Below, piece after piece: positions 15,534 to 24,217 of a stretch of DNA of 37,619 bases. Position numbers and translations under genes: made by a program. Location: NCBI RefSeq assembly GCF_000418555.1, contig NZ_ATKM01000002.1, positions 1-37,619 of the forward strand. Reading direction: 5' to 3'. How positions within the stretch are numbered: position 1 is the stretch's first letter; each line of letters begins with the position of its first letter. Below the pieces are notes generated by a model. It worked only from the letters and a program-made list of their open reading frames with translations, was not told where the DNA came from and did no database searches. This stretch comes from Pseudomonas sp. P818. Its GTDB lineage: Bacteria > Pseudomonadota > Gammaproteobacteria > Pseudomonadales > Pseudomonadaceae.

Positions 15534-17711
15534 TCAAACCTCCTCTTTGAAACGCAAACGCCAGGCATGCAGCAGCGGCTCGGTGTAGCCGGACGGCTGC
15601 TCGCGGCCCTTGAAAACCAGATCACTGGCGGCGCGGAAGGCATGGGATTGTTCGAAGTTCGGTGCCATCGGCCGGTAGGCCGGATCGCCGGCATTCTGCC
15701 CGTCCACCACCTGCGCCATGCGCTGCAGCGTCTCGCGCACCTGGGCCTCGCTGACCACGCCGTGGTGCAGCCAGTTGGCGATGTGCTGAGCCGAAATGCG
15801 CAGGGTGGCGCGGTCTTCCATCAGGCCGACGTTGTGGATATCCGGCACCTTGGAGCAGCCGACGCCTTGCTCGACCCAGCGCACCACGTAGCCGAGGATG
15901 CCCTGGCAGTTGTTGTCCAGTTCCTGCTGGATATCGCTGGCGCTCCACGGCCGTTCGGCGCTGACCGGCACGCTGAGCAAGTCATTGAGCAGGCTGTCGC
16001 GCTGGCTGGCCAGGTCGATCAGTTCCAGCTCGCTCTGTACCGCCTGCACGTCGATCTGGTGATAGTGCAGGGTGTGCAGCACGGCGGCGGTCGGCGACGG
16101 CACCCAGGCGGTATTGGCGCCGGCTTTCGGGTGGCCGATCTTTTGCTCCAGCATGGCCGCCATCAGGTCCGGCATGGCCCACATGCCCTTGCCGATCTGC
16201 GCCTTGCCGCGCAGCCCACAGGCCAGGCCGACCAGCACGTTGTTGCGCTCGTAGGCCTGGATCCAGGCGCTGGATTTCATGTCGCCCTTGCGCAGCATCG
16301 CACCCGCTTCCATGGCGGTGTGCATCTCGTCGCCGGTGCGGTCGAGAAAGCCGGTGTTGATGAAGGCCACGCGCGCGCTGGCGGCCTCGATGCAGGCCAT
16401 GAGGTTGACGCTGGTGCGCCGCTCCTCGTCCATGATGCCCATCTTCAGGGTGTTTACTGGCATACCCAGCAGCTGTTCGACGCGACCGAACAGCTCATTG
16501 GCAAAGGCCACTTCGAACGGCCCGTGCATCTTCGGTTTGACGATATAGACGCTGCCGGTGCGCGAGTTGCCGCGACGCTGCAGGTCATGCAGGGCGATCA
16601 GGCTGGTGACCACCGCATCGAGGATGCCCTCGGGAATTTCATGACCTTCGCCATCAATGATGGCCGGGTTGCTCATCAGATGGCCGACGTTGCGCACGAA
16701 CAGCAGCGAGCGGCCGTGCAGGGTCAGTTCGCTGCCATCGGCGGCAGTGTAGACGCGATCGGCGTTTAGACGCCGGGTGATGCGCTTGCCACCCTTTTCC
16801 AGGTCCTCGGCCAGGTCACCCTTCATCAGACCCAGCCAGTTGCGGTAGACCACCACCTTGTCGGCGGCATCGACGGCGGCCACCGAGTCTTCGCAGTCCA
16901 TGATGGTGGACAGCGCCGCTTCCATCAGCACGTCCTTCACGCCGGCGGCGTCGGTGCGGCCGATTGGGCTGCTGGCGTCGATCTGGATCTCGAAATGCAG
17001 GCCGTTGTTCTTCAGCAGCACGGCGCTCGGTGTGGCAGCCTCGCCCTGGAAACCGATGAACTTCTCCGGTTGCGCCAGGGAGGTCTGCGCGCCGCTGCTC
17101 AGGGTTACCTGCAACTGGCCGGCGGCCACGGCATAGGCGCTGGCATCGGCGTGCGAGCCCTTGGCCAGCGGCGCGGCCTGGTCGAGGAAGGCGCGGGCGA
17201 AGGCGATCACCTTGGCGCCGCGTACTTCGTTGTAGCCCGGCCCCTTGCTGGCGCCACCCTCTTCGCTGATCGCATCAGTGCCGTACAGGGCGTCATACAG
17301 CGAGCCCCAGCGGGCATTGGCGGCGTTGAGTGCGTAACGTGCGTTCATCACCGGCACCACCAGTTGCGGGCCGGCCTGGGTGGCGATCTCGCTGTCGACG
17401 TTGGCGGTGGTCGCCTTGACCTTCTCCGGCTGCGGCAGCAGATAGCCGATGGATTCGAGGAAGGTGCGGTAGGCGCCCATGTCGGTGATCGGCCCGGGAT
17501 GGGCGCGATGCCAGGCATCCAGCTCGCTCTGCAGGCGATCGCGCTCGGCCAGCAAGGCACGGTTGCGTGGCGCCAGGTCATGCACCAGCGCGTCGAAACC
17601 GCTCCAGAAGGCCGCTGCCTCGATACCGCTGCCGGGCAGCACCTCGCTTTCGATGAATTGCTTGAGCTCGGCGGCTACCCGCAGGCGCTGACATTGCACG
17701 CGTTCGGTCAT
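15534..17711 (-). CDS. glcB: Malate synthase G
   Basis: Condenses glyoxylate with acetyl-CoA to malate, the step that feeds the product of glycolate oxidation into the TCA cycle. 725 residues, the length of monomeric malate synthase G (AceB-type enzymes are about 530). Diagnostic segments: [19 protein letters not shown], the mid-protein metal/glyoxylate region with [20 protein letters not shown], and [18 protein letters not shown] near residue 631, where the Asp (about 633) is the expected catalytic base. It ends at FKEEV close to a REPIN. The ribosome site AGGAG is 9 bases from the ATG. Cytoplasmic, Mg-dependent by family. Confidence 0.96.
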   Translation of the reverse strand: MTERVQCQRLRVAAELKQFIESEVLPGSGIEAAAFWSGFDALVHDLAPRNRALLAERDRLQSELDAWHRAHPGPITDMGAYRTFLESIGYLLPQPEKVKATTANVDSEIATQAGPQLVVPVMNARYALNAANARWGSLYDALYGTDAISEEGGASKGPGYNEVRGAKVIAFARAFLDQAAPLAKGSHADASAYAVAAGQLQVTLSSGAQTSLAQPEKFIGFQGEAATPSAVLLKNNGLHFEIQIDASSPIGRTDAAGVKDVLMEAALSTIMDCEDSVAAVDAADKVVVYRNWLGLMKGDLAEDLEKGGKRITRRLNADRVYTAADGSELTLHGRSLLFVRNVGHLMSNPAIIDGEGHEIPEGILDAVVTSLIALHDLQRRGNSRTGSVYIVKPKMHGPFEVAFANELFGRVEQLLGMPVNTLKMGIMDEERRTSVNLMACIEAASARVAFINTGFLDRTGDEMHTAMEAGAMLRKGDMKSSAWIQAYERNNVLVGLACGLRGKAQIGKGMWAMPDLMAAMLEQKIGHPKAGANTAWVPSPTAAVLHTLHYHQIDVQAVQSELELIDLASQRDSLLNDLLSVPVSAERPWSASDIQQELDNNCQGILGYVVRWVEQGVGCSKVPDIHNVGLMEDRATLRISAQHIANWLHHGVVSEAQVRETLQRMAQVVDGQNAGDPAYRPMAPNFEQSHAFRAASDLVFKGREQPSGYTEPLLHAWRLRFKEEV

Positions 17712-17777
17712 GTTGCTGTTCTCCTGTCTAATCGCTTGCTAGAGGGGCCAGTCGTTGTCTGTTGGAACCCTCTTCCG

Positions 17778-17811
17778 TCACTTCGTGACACCTTCTCCAG
17801 AGGGAGAAGGT
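17778..17811. repeat. Short inverted repeats between glcB and glcG
   Basis: Two adjacent palindromes: GTCAC-TTC-GTGAC (about 17777-17789) and ACCTTCTC-N6-GAGAAGGT (17790-17811). Similar CCTTCTCC-AGAGGGAGAAGG units are frequent dispersed repeats in high-GC gammaproteobacteria. The hairpin has no T-run and is not a convincing terminator. Confidence 0.5.
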
Positions 17812-17837
17812 CATCAGTTGGCGGCTGCGCCGCATGT

Positions 17838-18236
17838 TTAAAGGGCCGCAATACCCGCCTTGGCCACTTGCGCATCCTGTTCGGCCTTGACTCCAGACAC
17901 GCCCACGGCACCCACCACCTGGCCGTCCACCAGCACGGGTACACCGCCCTCCAGCGAGGTGATCAGTGGCGCGCTGACGAAGGCGGTGCGACCGCCGTTG
18001 ACCATGTCCTCGTAGCCCTTGGTTTCGCGGCGGCCGATGGCGGCGCTACGGGCCTTCTCGGTGGCGATGTAGGCCCCAATCGGCGCGCAGCCGTCGAGGC
18101 GTTCCAGGGCCAGCGGGTGGCCGCCGTCATCGACCACGGCGATGGCCACGGCCCAGCCCTGTTGCTGCGCTTCGCTGCGGGCCGCCTGGAGGATCTGGCT
18201 GACTTCGATCTGGCTGAGTACGGCTTTGCTTTGCAT
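17838..18236 (-). CDS. glcG: GlcG/HbpS-family protein
   Basis: 132 residues, the usual length for the GlcG (DUF336) family. Visible family features: AVVDDGGHPLALERLDG, the central IATEKARSAAI and the C-terminal LEGGVPVLVDGQVVGAVGVSG. Its biochemical role in glycolate use is not settled; related HbpS proteins bind haem or cobalamin. No signal peptide, so probably cytoplasmic. It lies between glcF and glcB as in E. coli, separated from each by repeats (17778-17811; 18285-18419). A GAGGT ribosome site precedes the ATG at 18236. Confidence 0.9.
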   Translation of the reverse strand: MQSKAVLSQIEVSQILQAARSEAQQQGWAVAIAVVDDGGHPLALERLDGCAPIGAYIATEKARSAAIGRRETKGYEDMVNGGRTAFVSAPLITSLEGGVPVLVDGQVVGAVGVSGVKAEQDAQVAKAGIAAL

Positions 18237-18284
18237 GGCATACCTCGTATTCGTAACTTTTATCCCTCTCCCGAGGGTTCAGTT

Positions 18285-18419
18285 GTAGGGTGGATGTCGC
18301 TTTTTACATCCACCGCTTTGGTGGATCGGTGAAGCGGGATCCACCCTACGGTTAGTCGCGTAGCCCGGATACAATCCGGGGTCTGCGGTGTCGGTTTTCC
18401 CGGATTTCATCCGGGCTAC
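18285..18419. repeat. Composite inverted repeat (GTAGGGTGG unit plus GTAGCCCGG unit) between glcF and glcG
   Basis: First element: GTAGGGTGGAT at 18285-18295 with the exact inverse ATCCACCCTAC at 18339-18349. Second: GTAGCCCGGAT at 18360-18370 with inverse ATCCGGGCTAC at 18409-18419. The same two-element composite, in the same order, lies between flgF and flgG (27658-27800); a single GTAGGGTGG element lies after glcC (23224-23311). Typical of mobile non-autonomous REPIN-like sequences. Confidence 0.78.
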
Positions 18420-18433
18420 CTTTGCTGTAAGGG

Positions 18434-19651
18434 TCAGCTCATCGCCTCCTCGACTATCTCGATCCAGTGCCTTACCGGCGTGCGTCCGGCACCATCCAGA
18501 TGGGTCTGGCAGCCGATGTTGGCGGTGACGATGGCGTCCGGTTTGCCGCTTTCCAGGGCATTCAATTTGTTGTCGCGCAGCTGCCGCGACAGCATCGGCT
18601 GGGGCAGCGAATAGGGGCCGGCCGAGCCGCAGCACAGATGGCTGTCCGGCACGGCGGGGAGACCGAAGCCGAGGCGCGTCAGCACGCCCTCCACCGCGCC
18701 ACCGAGTTTCTGCGCATGCTGCAGGGTGCAGGGGCAATGGAAGGCCAGGCGCTGCTCGGCACGTACCTGCAGCTGTTCCAGTGGCTCACCCAGCAGCACT
18801 TCGACCAGATCCCTGGCCAGGGCGCTGACTCGCGCCGCCTTGTCCGCATAGGCGGGATCGCTTGCGAGCAGATGGCCGTAGTCCTTGACGAAAGCGCCGC
18901 AGCCGCTGGCGGTCTGCACGATGGCCTCGGCGCCGGACTCGATGGCCGGCCACCAGGCGTCGATGTTCTGCCGCGCGCGTTGCAACCCGGCTTCCTGGGC
19001 GTTGAGGTGGTAGTCCACGGCGCCGCAGCAGCCGGCCTCGCGGATCGGCGTGACGCTGATGCCCAGACGATCCAGCACGCGCGCGGTGGCGGCGTTGGTG
19101 TTGGGCGAAAGCCCCGGCTGCACGCAGCCTTCGAGCATCAGCACGCGGCGGGCATGCTGCTGCGTCGGGCGCGGCTTGGCCGGGCGAACCTCGCGCGGCA
19201 GCTTGGCCTTGAGCGCGGCCGGCAGCAGCGGGCGCAGGGCCAGGCCGGTCTGGGTCAATGTCTTGAACAGCGCCGGTCGTGGCACCACGGCGCGCAGGCC
19301 CTGACGCAGCAGGCGCTCGTTCAGTGGTCGAGCTACCTGGCTTTCGGCGACCTCGCGGCCGATATCCAGCAGGTTGTGGTACTGCACACCGGATGGGCAG
19401 GTGGTTTCGCAGTTGCGGCAGGTCAGACAGCGATCCAGATGCTCCTGGGTCTTGGCGGTCACTTCACCGCCTTCGAGCATCTGCTTGATCAGGTAAATGC
19501 GCCCGCGCGGGCCGTCCAGCTCGTCGCCGAGCAGCTGGTAGGTCGGGCAGGTGGCGTTGCAGAAGCCGCAATGCACGCAGGAGCGCAGGATGCGCTCGGC
19601 TTCCTCGGCGCGCGGCAAGCGTTTGGCCTGTTCACTCAAATTGGTCTGCAC
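18434..19651 (-). CDS. glcF: Glycolate oxidase iron-sulfur subunit GlcF
   Basis: Subunit of membrane-associated glycolate oxidase (GlcDEF) that passes electrons from the flavin subunits to the respiratory chain. 405 residues. Two [4Fe-4S] ferredoxin motifs: CVHCGFCNATCPTYQ (about 26-40) and CLTCRNCETTCPSG (about 76-89). Two CCG-type cysteine-rich domains follow, with EAGCCGAVDYHL and HLCCGSAGPYSL. The start is GTG at 19651, three bases after the glcE stop. No signal peptide. Confidence 0.95.
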   Translation of the reverse strand: MQTNLSEQAKRLPRAEEAERILRSCVHCGFCNATCPTYQLLGDELDGPRGRIYLIKQMLEGGEVTAKTQEHLDRCLTCRNCETTCPSGVQYHNLLDIGREVAESQVARPLNERLLRQGLRAVVPRPALFKTLTQTGLALRPLLPAALKAKLPREVRPAKPRPTQQHARRVLMLEGCVQPGLSPNTNAATARVLDRLGISVTPIREAGCCGAVDYHLNAQEAGLQRARQNIDAWWPAIESGAEAIVQTASGCGAFVKDYGHLLASDPAYADKAARVSALARDLVEVLLGEPLEQLQVRAEQRLAFHCPCTLQHAQKLGGAVEGVLTRLGFGLPAVPDSHLCCGSAGPYSLPQPMLSRQLRDNKLNALESGKPDAIVTANIGCQTHLDGAGRTPVRHWIEIVEEAMS

Positions 19652-19654
19652 GTC

Positions 19655-20710
19655 TTATACCTCGGCGTACATGCGGCCAGGGTTGAAGATGCCCTGGGGG
19701 TCGAGCTGGTTCTTCAGCTGGCGCTGGTAACGCAGCAAAGGAGCAGCCAGCGGCTGGAAAGGTTGCGCCTGGCCGGCAGCGAAGCAGGTGGCATGGCCGC
19801 CGAGCTTGGCCGTTACGCGCTGGATCAGCTCGCCATCGGCGTCCGTCTTCAGCCAGCGCTGCGCACCGCCCCAGTCGATCAGCTGGCGGCCAGGCAGATC
19901 GAGCAGACCGCTATTGGCCGGAAGCGACAGGCGCCAGAGCGTGCCGCTGGCGCTGAAGAACGGCAGGGGCTGTTCACGCAGGTCGTGCCCGTAAGCGTTG
20001 TCGATCTCTTCGCCACCGAGGCGTTGGCGCGCGGCCAGAACCGAGCCTTCGCCACCTTCCAGGCGCAAGTGCAGCGCCGCACCGTCATGGCTGGCGGCGC
20101 TGATCGGCAGCGGCTGCTGGCCCCATTCGGCGAGCTTGTTCAGTGCCTGCAGGGCGTCCACTTCCAGGCGCAGGCTGAGCACCTGGCGCGGCTTGGGCAG
20201 CACCTTGAGCGAGACTTCGGCGAGCAGGCCGAGGCAGCCGAAACTGCCGGCCATCAGGCGCGACAGGTCGTAACCGGCGACGTTCTTCATCACCTCGCCG
20301 CCGAAGCGCAGCAGCTTGCCCTGGCCGGTGATCACGCGGGTGCCGAGCACCTGGTCGCGCACCGAACCGGCCCAGGGCCTGCGCGGGCCGGACAGCCCGG
20401 CGGCGACCATGCCGCCCAGGGTGGCGCCATCGCCCAGGTGCGGCGGCTCGCACGGCAGCATCTGGTTGTTCGCCTCCAGCGCCGCCTCGATCTCGGCCAG
20501 CGGCGTACCGGCACGGGCGGTGAGCACCAGCTCGGTGGGGTCGTAGCTGACGATGCCGCGATGCTGACGGGTGTCCAGCACTTCGCCACTGGTGGCGCGG
20601 CCCAGATGGGCCTTGCTGCCGCTGCCCTGGATGCGCAGCGGGGTGGCGCTGTTCAGTGCGTGGTTGACCTGTTCCAGCAGCGCGGTGCTGGCGTCGAAAT
20701 CATGCGACAT
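19655..20710 (-). CDS. glcE: Glycolate oxidase FAD-binding subunit GlcE
   Basis: 351 residues from ATG at 20710, which overlaps the glcD stop by one base (TGATG). Reading frame upstream of this is open but lies inside glcD. FAD-binding PCMH-type features: LTARAGTPLAEIEAALEANN, GDGATLGGMVAAGLSGPRR and the NVAGYDLSRLMAGSFGCLG segment typical of GlcE. It ends with the flavoprotein C-terminal motif LDPQGIFNPGRMY. Works with GlcD and GlcF to oxidise glycolate to glyoxylate. Confidence 0.95.
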   Translation of the reverse strand: MSHDFDASTALLEQVNHALNSATPLRIQGSGSKAHLGRATSGEVLDTRQHRGIVSYDPTELVLTARAGTPLAEIEAALEANNQMLPCEPPHLGDGATLGGMVAAGLSGPRRPWAGSVRDQVLGTRVITGQGKLLRFGGEVMKNVAGYDLSRLMAGSFGCLGLLAEVSLKVLPKPRQVLSLRLEVDALQALNKLAEWGQQPLPISAASHDGAALHLRLEGGEGSVLAARQRLGGEEIDNAYGHDLREQPLPFFSASGTLWRLSLPANSGLLDLPGRQLIDWGGAQRWLKTDADGELIQRVTAKLGGHATCFAAGQAQPFQPLAAPLLRYQRQLKNQLDPQGIFNPGRMYAEV

Positions 20711-22209
20711 CAGAAACGCTCCAGTTCCGGGAAGGGCAGTTGGCCGTGGTGCACGTGCATGGCGCCAAACTCGGCGCAGCGGTGCAGGGTGGGGATGTTC
20801 TTGCCCGGGTTGAGCAGACCGCTGGGGTCGAACGCAGCCTTTACCGCGTGGAACAGGGTGATTTCGTCGCTGTTGAACTGCGCGCACATCTGGTTGATCT
20901 TCTCGCGGCCGACGCCGTGTTCGCCTGTGATGCTGCCGCCGACCTTGACGCAGAGTTCGAGGATCTTGCCGCCGATGGCTTCAGCGCGCTCCAGTTCGCC
21001 CGGCACGTTGGCATCGAAGAGGATCAAGGGGTGCATGTTGCCGTCGCCGGCATGGAACACGTTGGCCACGCGCAGGCCGTACTCCTCGGAAAGCTCGGCG
21101 ATGCCGCGCAACACGCCGGGCAGTTCGCGGCGGGGGATGGTGCCGTCCATGCAGTAGTAGTCCGGCGAGATGCGCCCGACCGCGGGGAAGGCGTTCTTGC
21201 GCCCCGCCCAGAATTTCACCCGCTCGGCTTCGTCGCGGGCCAGGCGCACTTCGGTTGCGCCGGCTTTCTCCAGCACCTCACGTACCCGTTCGCAATCGTC
21301 GGCGACGTCGGCCTCTACGCCGTCCAGCTCGCAGAGCAGGATGGCTTCGGCTTCCACCGGGTAGCCGGCGTGGATGAAATCCTCGGCGGCGCGAATGGCC
21401 AGGTTGTCCATCATTTCCAGACCGCCGGGGATGATGCCGGCGGCGATGATGTCACCGACCGCGCGACCGGCCTTTTCCACCGAGTCGAAGGCCGCCAGCA
21501 GCACTTTGGCCACCTGCGGCTTGGGCAGCAGCTTGACCGTCACTTCGGTGACGATGCCGAGCATGCCCTCGGAGCCGGTGAACAGCGCCAGCAGATCGAA
21601 ACCCGGCGCGTCCAGAGCGTCGCTGCCGAGGGTCATGAACTCGCCTTCGACGGTGAGGATGTCGACCTTGAGCAGGTTGTGCACGGTCAGGCCGTACTTC
21701 AGGCAGTGCACGCCGCCGGCGTTCTCGGCGACGTTGCCGCCGATGGAGCAGGCGATCTGCGAAGACGGATCAGGGGCGTAATACAGGTCAAAGGGCGCGG
21801 CGGCCTGGGAGATCGCCAGGTTGCGTACGCCGGGCTGAACGCGGGCGAAGCGGCCTTCGCGGTTGATCTCGAGAATCTGGTTGAAGCGCGCCATCACCAG
21901 CAGGATGCCCTGCTCCAGCGGCAACGCGCCGCCGGACAACCCCGTGCCGGCACCGCGCGCCACCACCGGTACGCCACGCTCATGGCAGAGCTTGAGCAAC
22001 TGCTGCACCTGCTCGATGCGCTCGGGCAGCACCACCAGCATGGGCGTGGTGCGGTAGGCGGACAGGCCATCGCACTCGTAGGGCTTGAGGTCTTCCTGGG
22101 TATGCAGGATGTCGAGGTCGGGCAGGCGCTGGCGCAAATCGGCCAGCAGCGTGGCCTTGTCGACCTTGGGCAGCGCGCCGTCGATGCGCTCGTCGTACAG
22201 AATGCTCAT
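20710..22209 (-). CDS. glcD: Glycolate oxidase catalytic subunit GlcD
   Basis: FAD-linked 2-hydroxyacid dehydrogenase subunit, 499 residues as in other bacteria. FAD-binding half: VPVVARGAGTGLSGGALPL (about 84-102), SIGGNVAENAGGVHCLKYG, and LFTGSEGMLGIVTEVTVKLLP. The C-terminal half carries the substrate-domain motifs FHAGDGNMHPLI, GGSITGEHGVGREK and FDPSGLLNPGKNIP. It is the first gene of the glcDEFGB-A unit, divergent from glcC. The 240-base intergenic region contains two GlcC-type operators. Confidence 0.97.
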   Translation of the reverse strand: MSILYDERIDGALPKVDKATLLADLRQRLPDLDILHTQEDLKPYECDGLSAYRTTPMLVVLPERIEQVQQLLKLCHERGVPVVARGAGTGLSGGALPLEQGILLVMARFNQILEINREGRFARVQPGVRNLAISQAAAPFDLYYAPDPSSQIACSIGGNVAENAGGVHCLKYGLTVHNLLKVDILTVEGEFMTLGSDALDAPGFDLLALFTGSEGMLGIVTEVTVKLLPKPQVAKVLLAAFDSVEKAGRAVGDIIAAGIIPGGLEMMDNLAIRAAEDFIHAGYPVEAEAILLCELDGVEADVADDCERVREVLEKAGATEVRLARDEAERVKFWAGRKNAFPAVGRISPDYYCMDGTIPRRELPGVLRGIAELSEEYGLRVANVFHAGDGNMHPLILFDANVPGELERAEAIGGKILELCVKVGGSITGEHGVGREKINQMCAQFNSDEITLFHAVKAAFDPSGLLNPGKNIPTLHRCAEFGAMHVHHGQLPFPELERF

Positions 22210-22309
22210 GGCAGGCTCAATCGTGGACGTTGTTTTTATAGGCGGTCATCCCGCGACCATCGGCCGCATGTTTAGGCTGTCGATTCCCGGGCGTCCATTC
22301 TCTTTGCTG

Positions 22310-22322
22310 CTGGTAGGACCAG
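22310..22322. promoter_or_regulatory. GntR/FadR-family operator 1 (GlcC)
   Basis: CTGGTAGGACCAG, an inverted repeat fitting the FadR-subfamily operator form TGGTNNNACCA. It lies 100 bases upstream of the glcD start and 126 upstream of glcC, with an almost identical site at 22419-22431. Confidence 0.72.
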
Positions 22323-22418
22323 TTTCTTTCGCCAGGCTTTCACCTGAATTCAGGTAAAAGACTTATCCTTGCTGGGCTAAAGGCTGGCTTGGAAAGCAAG
22401 CGAAAGGGGCTGCGAAAA

Positions 22419-22431
22419 CTGGTACGACCAG
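22419..22431. promoter_or_regulatory. GntR/FadR-family operator 2 (GlcC)
   Basis: CTGGTACGACCAG, again fitting TGGTNNNACCA and differing from operator 1 at a single base. It ends 17 bases before the glcC ATG, consistent with autoregulation. The two centres are 109 bases apart, close to ten helical turns. Confidence 0.72.
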
Positions 22432-22448
22432 TTGTGAGGAGGGCTGAA

Positions 22449-23222
22449 ATGGATGCGAGTCAGGGCGCCGCACGACGCCAGGTGAGTGACGTGGTGGCCG
22501 AGCGAATCGAGCGGCTGATCGTCGATGGGGTACTCAAGGTGGGCCAGCCGCTGCCGTCGGAACGGCGCCTGTGCGAGAAGCTGGGTATCTCCCGCTCGGC
22601 GCTGCGTGAGGGGCTCAAGGTGCTGCGCGGGCGCGGCATCATCGACACCGCCCAGGGCCGCGATTCACGTGTGGCCAAGCTCAGCGGCGAGCGCGACGCC
22701 AGCCCGCTGATGCACCTGTTCAACTCGCAGCCGCGCACCCTGTATGACCTGCTGGAGGTGCGTGGCCTGCTCGAGGGCGAGTCGGCGCGCCTGGCGGCGC
22801 TGCGTGGCACCGACGCGGATTTCGTCCTTCTGACCCGGCGTTATGAAGAGATGCTGGCGGCCCATACCCAAGAAGATCCGGTGGACCCGCGCGAGCATGC
22901 GCGCCTCGACCACGCCTTCCACCTGGCCATCTGCGAGGCGTCGCATAACCCGGTGCTGGTGCACACCCTGCAGTCGCTGACCGACCTGATGCTCAGCACC
23001 GTGTTCGCCTCGGTGAACAACCTCTACCACCGCCCGGCGCAGAAGCGGCAGATCGACCGCCAGCATTCGCGCCTGTACCACGCGGTGATCGAGCGTCTGC
23101 CGGAACAGGCCCAGCGCGCCGCGCGCGATCACATCAACAGCATTCGCGACAACCTGCAGGAGATCGAGCAGGAAGAGCAGCGCCTGGTGCGCGCGACCAT
23201 GCGTCTGGAAGGGTGGACCTGA
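22449..23222 (+). CDS. glcC: GntR-family (FadR subfamily) regulator GlcC
   Basis: 257 residues. N-terminal winged helix (about 10-80: VVAERIERLIVDGVLKVGQPLPSERRL-type start, then EKLGISRSALREGLKVLRGRGII) and a C-terminal helical FCD domain (about 100-240) with the metal/ligand residues D and H in RLDHAFHLAICEASHN and the later ALRDHIN-like AARDHINSI. Start: ATG at 22449 with GAGGAGG upstream; a TTG further up would run through operator 2. Divergent from glcD, so it most likely controls the glc genes in response to glycolate or glyoxylate. LldR, a close relative for lactate, is the main alternative, but context favours GlcC. Confidence 0.88.
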   Translation: MDASQGAARRQVSDVVAERIERLIVDGVLKVGQPLPSERRLCEKLGISRSALREGLKVLRGRGIIDTAQGRDSRVAKLSGERDASPLMHLFNSQPRTLYDLLEVRGLLEGESARLAALRGTDADFVLLTRRYEEMLAAHTQEDPVDPREHARLDHAFHLAICEASHNPVLVHTLQSLTDLMLSTVFASVNNLYHRPAQKRQIDRQHSRLYHAVIERLPEQAQRAARDHINSIRDNLQEIEQEEQRLVRATMRLEGWT

Positions 23223-23223
23223 C

Positions 23224-23311
23224 GTAGGGTGGACAACGCGCAGCTTGTCCACCTTCTCTATCCGGCGACAGGCTCTCGCGGTGGAAAACGCTTCGCGGTT
23301 TTCCACCCTAC
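23224..23311. repeat. GTAGGGTGG inverted repeat between glcC and flgA
   Basis: GTAGGGTGGA at 23224-23233 and its inverse TCCACCCTAC at 23302-23311 enclose two further hairpin-like stretches. It fills nearly the entire 98-base gap between the convergent glcC and flgA, that is, the junction between the metabolic locus and the second flagellar block. Confidence 0.75.
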
Positions 23312-23320
23312 GCATCGGCG

Positions 23321-24136
23321 TTATCTGAAGGTGCTGGTCACCACGCCTTCTTCCACCACCTGAGCCTCGATCACCTTCTGGCTGCCGAGGTTGCGCACGC
23401 GGATCACTTCGCCTTCGCGACCATTGGCCAGCGCTTCGCCGGTGGCCGAGGCGGAAATGCCGTCCTGGCTGGCGATGATGGTGACCTGCTGGCCGCGGCG
23501 AATCAGCAGCGGTGCGCTAAGCAGATTCGGCGCGATCAGCTGGCCGGCGCGCACACGGCGCTTGGCACCCTGACCGACCACCTCGTCGAGGCTGTTGTAG
23601 AAACCGCGCGATGCCTTGCCGATATTCACTTCCTGCAGTTGCAGCTGTTCGGCGCTGATGGTCTGGCCGCGTTCGATCACGCGTGCAGCATGTACCACCG
23701 GCAGGAAGACGTTGGCCTGCACCAGGGCGGTGATGCTCCAGCCGGGACTGTCCGGGCAGCTCAGCTCCAGGCGCTGGCGCGCAAGCACCGAAAGGTCATT
23801 GCTGCTGACCGTCACGCTCGGTGCCTGGCTGCAGGCCGGCAGTCGTTCCGCGCTGCCCACCAGCGTGGTGTCGAGGCTGTGTCGCTGGCCTTGCCAGGCC
23901 TGGCGCTTGGCTTCCTCAGCGAGCCTCTGTTGCATGTGCGTGGCGATGGCCTGATCGATCTGGCTGGCGGCATCGGTCTGCGCGGCGGTTGCATTGGCAG
24001 CCACGGCAATGAAGAGGAAAAGCACCGATGCGCAGGCGGAAAAAGCCTTTCCGCTTTTCGCCCGGGGAACGCGGCGATGCGGAAAAAGGGCGACGCGATA
24101 GTCTTCGGTCGAATCGATAAAACCCTGAAAAATCAA
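23321..24136 (-). CDS. flgA: P-ring assembly chaperone FlgA
   Basis: Periplasmic chaperone needed to assemble FlgI into the P ring. A hydrophobic signal segment (FSACASVLFLFIAVAANATA) is followed by a helical stretch and the C-terminal SAF/ChapFlgA domain (about 150-271) with RRVRAGQLIAPNLLSAPLLIRRGQQV and the ending VRNLGSQKVIEAQVVEEGVV. The start is uncertain: the frame opens at a TTG (24136) with no clear ribosome site and gives an unusually long, 29-residue stretch before the hydrophobic core; no in-frame ATG precedes the signal segment. It is divergent from flgB. The flgM and flgN genes that usually accompany flgA are not here; the downstream neighbour is glcC. Confidence 0.9.
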   Translation of the reverse strand: MIFQGFIDSTEDYRVALFPHRRVPRAKSGKAFSACASVLFLFIAVAANATAAQTDAASQIDQAIATHMQQRLAEEAKRQAWQGQRHSLDTTLVGSAERLPACSQAPSVTVSSNDLSVLARQRLELSCPDSPGWSITALVQANVFLPVVHAARVIERGQTISAEQLQLQEVNIGKASRGFYNSLDEVVGQGAKRRVRAGQLIAPNLLSAPLLIRRGQQVTIIASQDGISASATGEALANGREGEVIRVRNLGSQKVIEAQVVEEGVVTSTFR

Positions 24137-24159
24137 TGTAGTACGGCTCTCTTATGGGT

Positions 24160-24176
24160 TGGGCACGCTTTGTGCT
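24160..24176 (+). promoter_or_regulatory. Sigma54 promoter of the flgBCDEFGHIJKL operon
   Basis: TGGGCACGCTTTGTGCT: GG (24162-24163) and GC (24174-24175) are exactly 10 bases apart, with GGCACG at the -24 side. The transcription start would be near 24187, 31 bases before the flgB ATG. The match is slightly weaker at -12 (GTGC instead of TTGC). Confidence 0.72.
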
Positions 24177-24217
24177 CAAGGCACCTGGGCACAACCTTGG
24201 GTGAAGGGTACCGGTAA

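Noticed and set aside
20711..20887. Extended N-terminus of GlcE
   Set aside because: It overlaps glcD in another frame, and the ATG at 20710 is coupled to the glcD stop.
18467..21157. Long open frame (896 codons) on the plus strand opposite glcF-glcE-glcD
   Set aside because: Antisense shadow of three well-conserved glycolate oxidase genes. No domain, no ribosome site, biased composition.
20740..22275. Open frame of 511 codons on the plus strand opposite glcD
   Set aside because: Shadow of glcD; low-complexity His/Gln/Ala-rich product.
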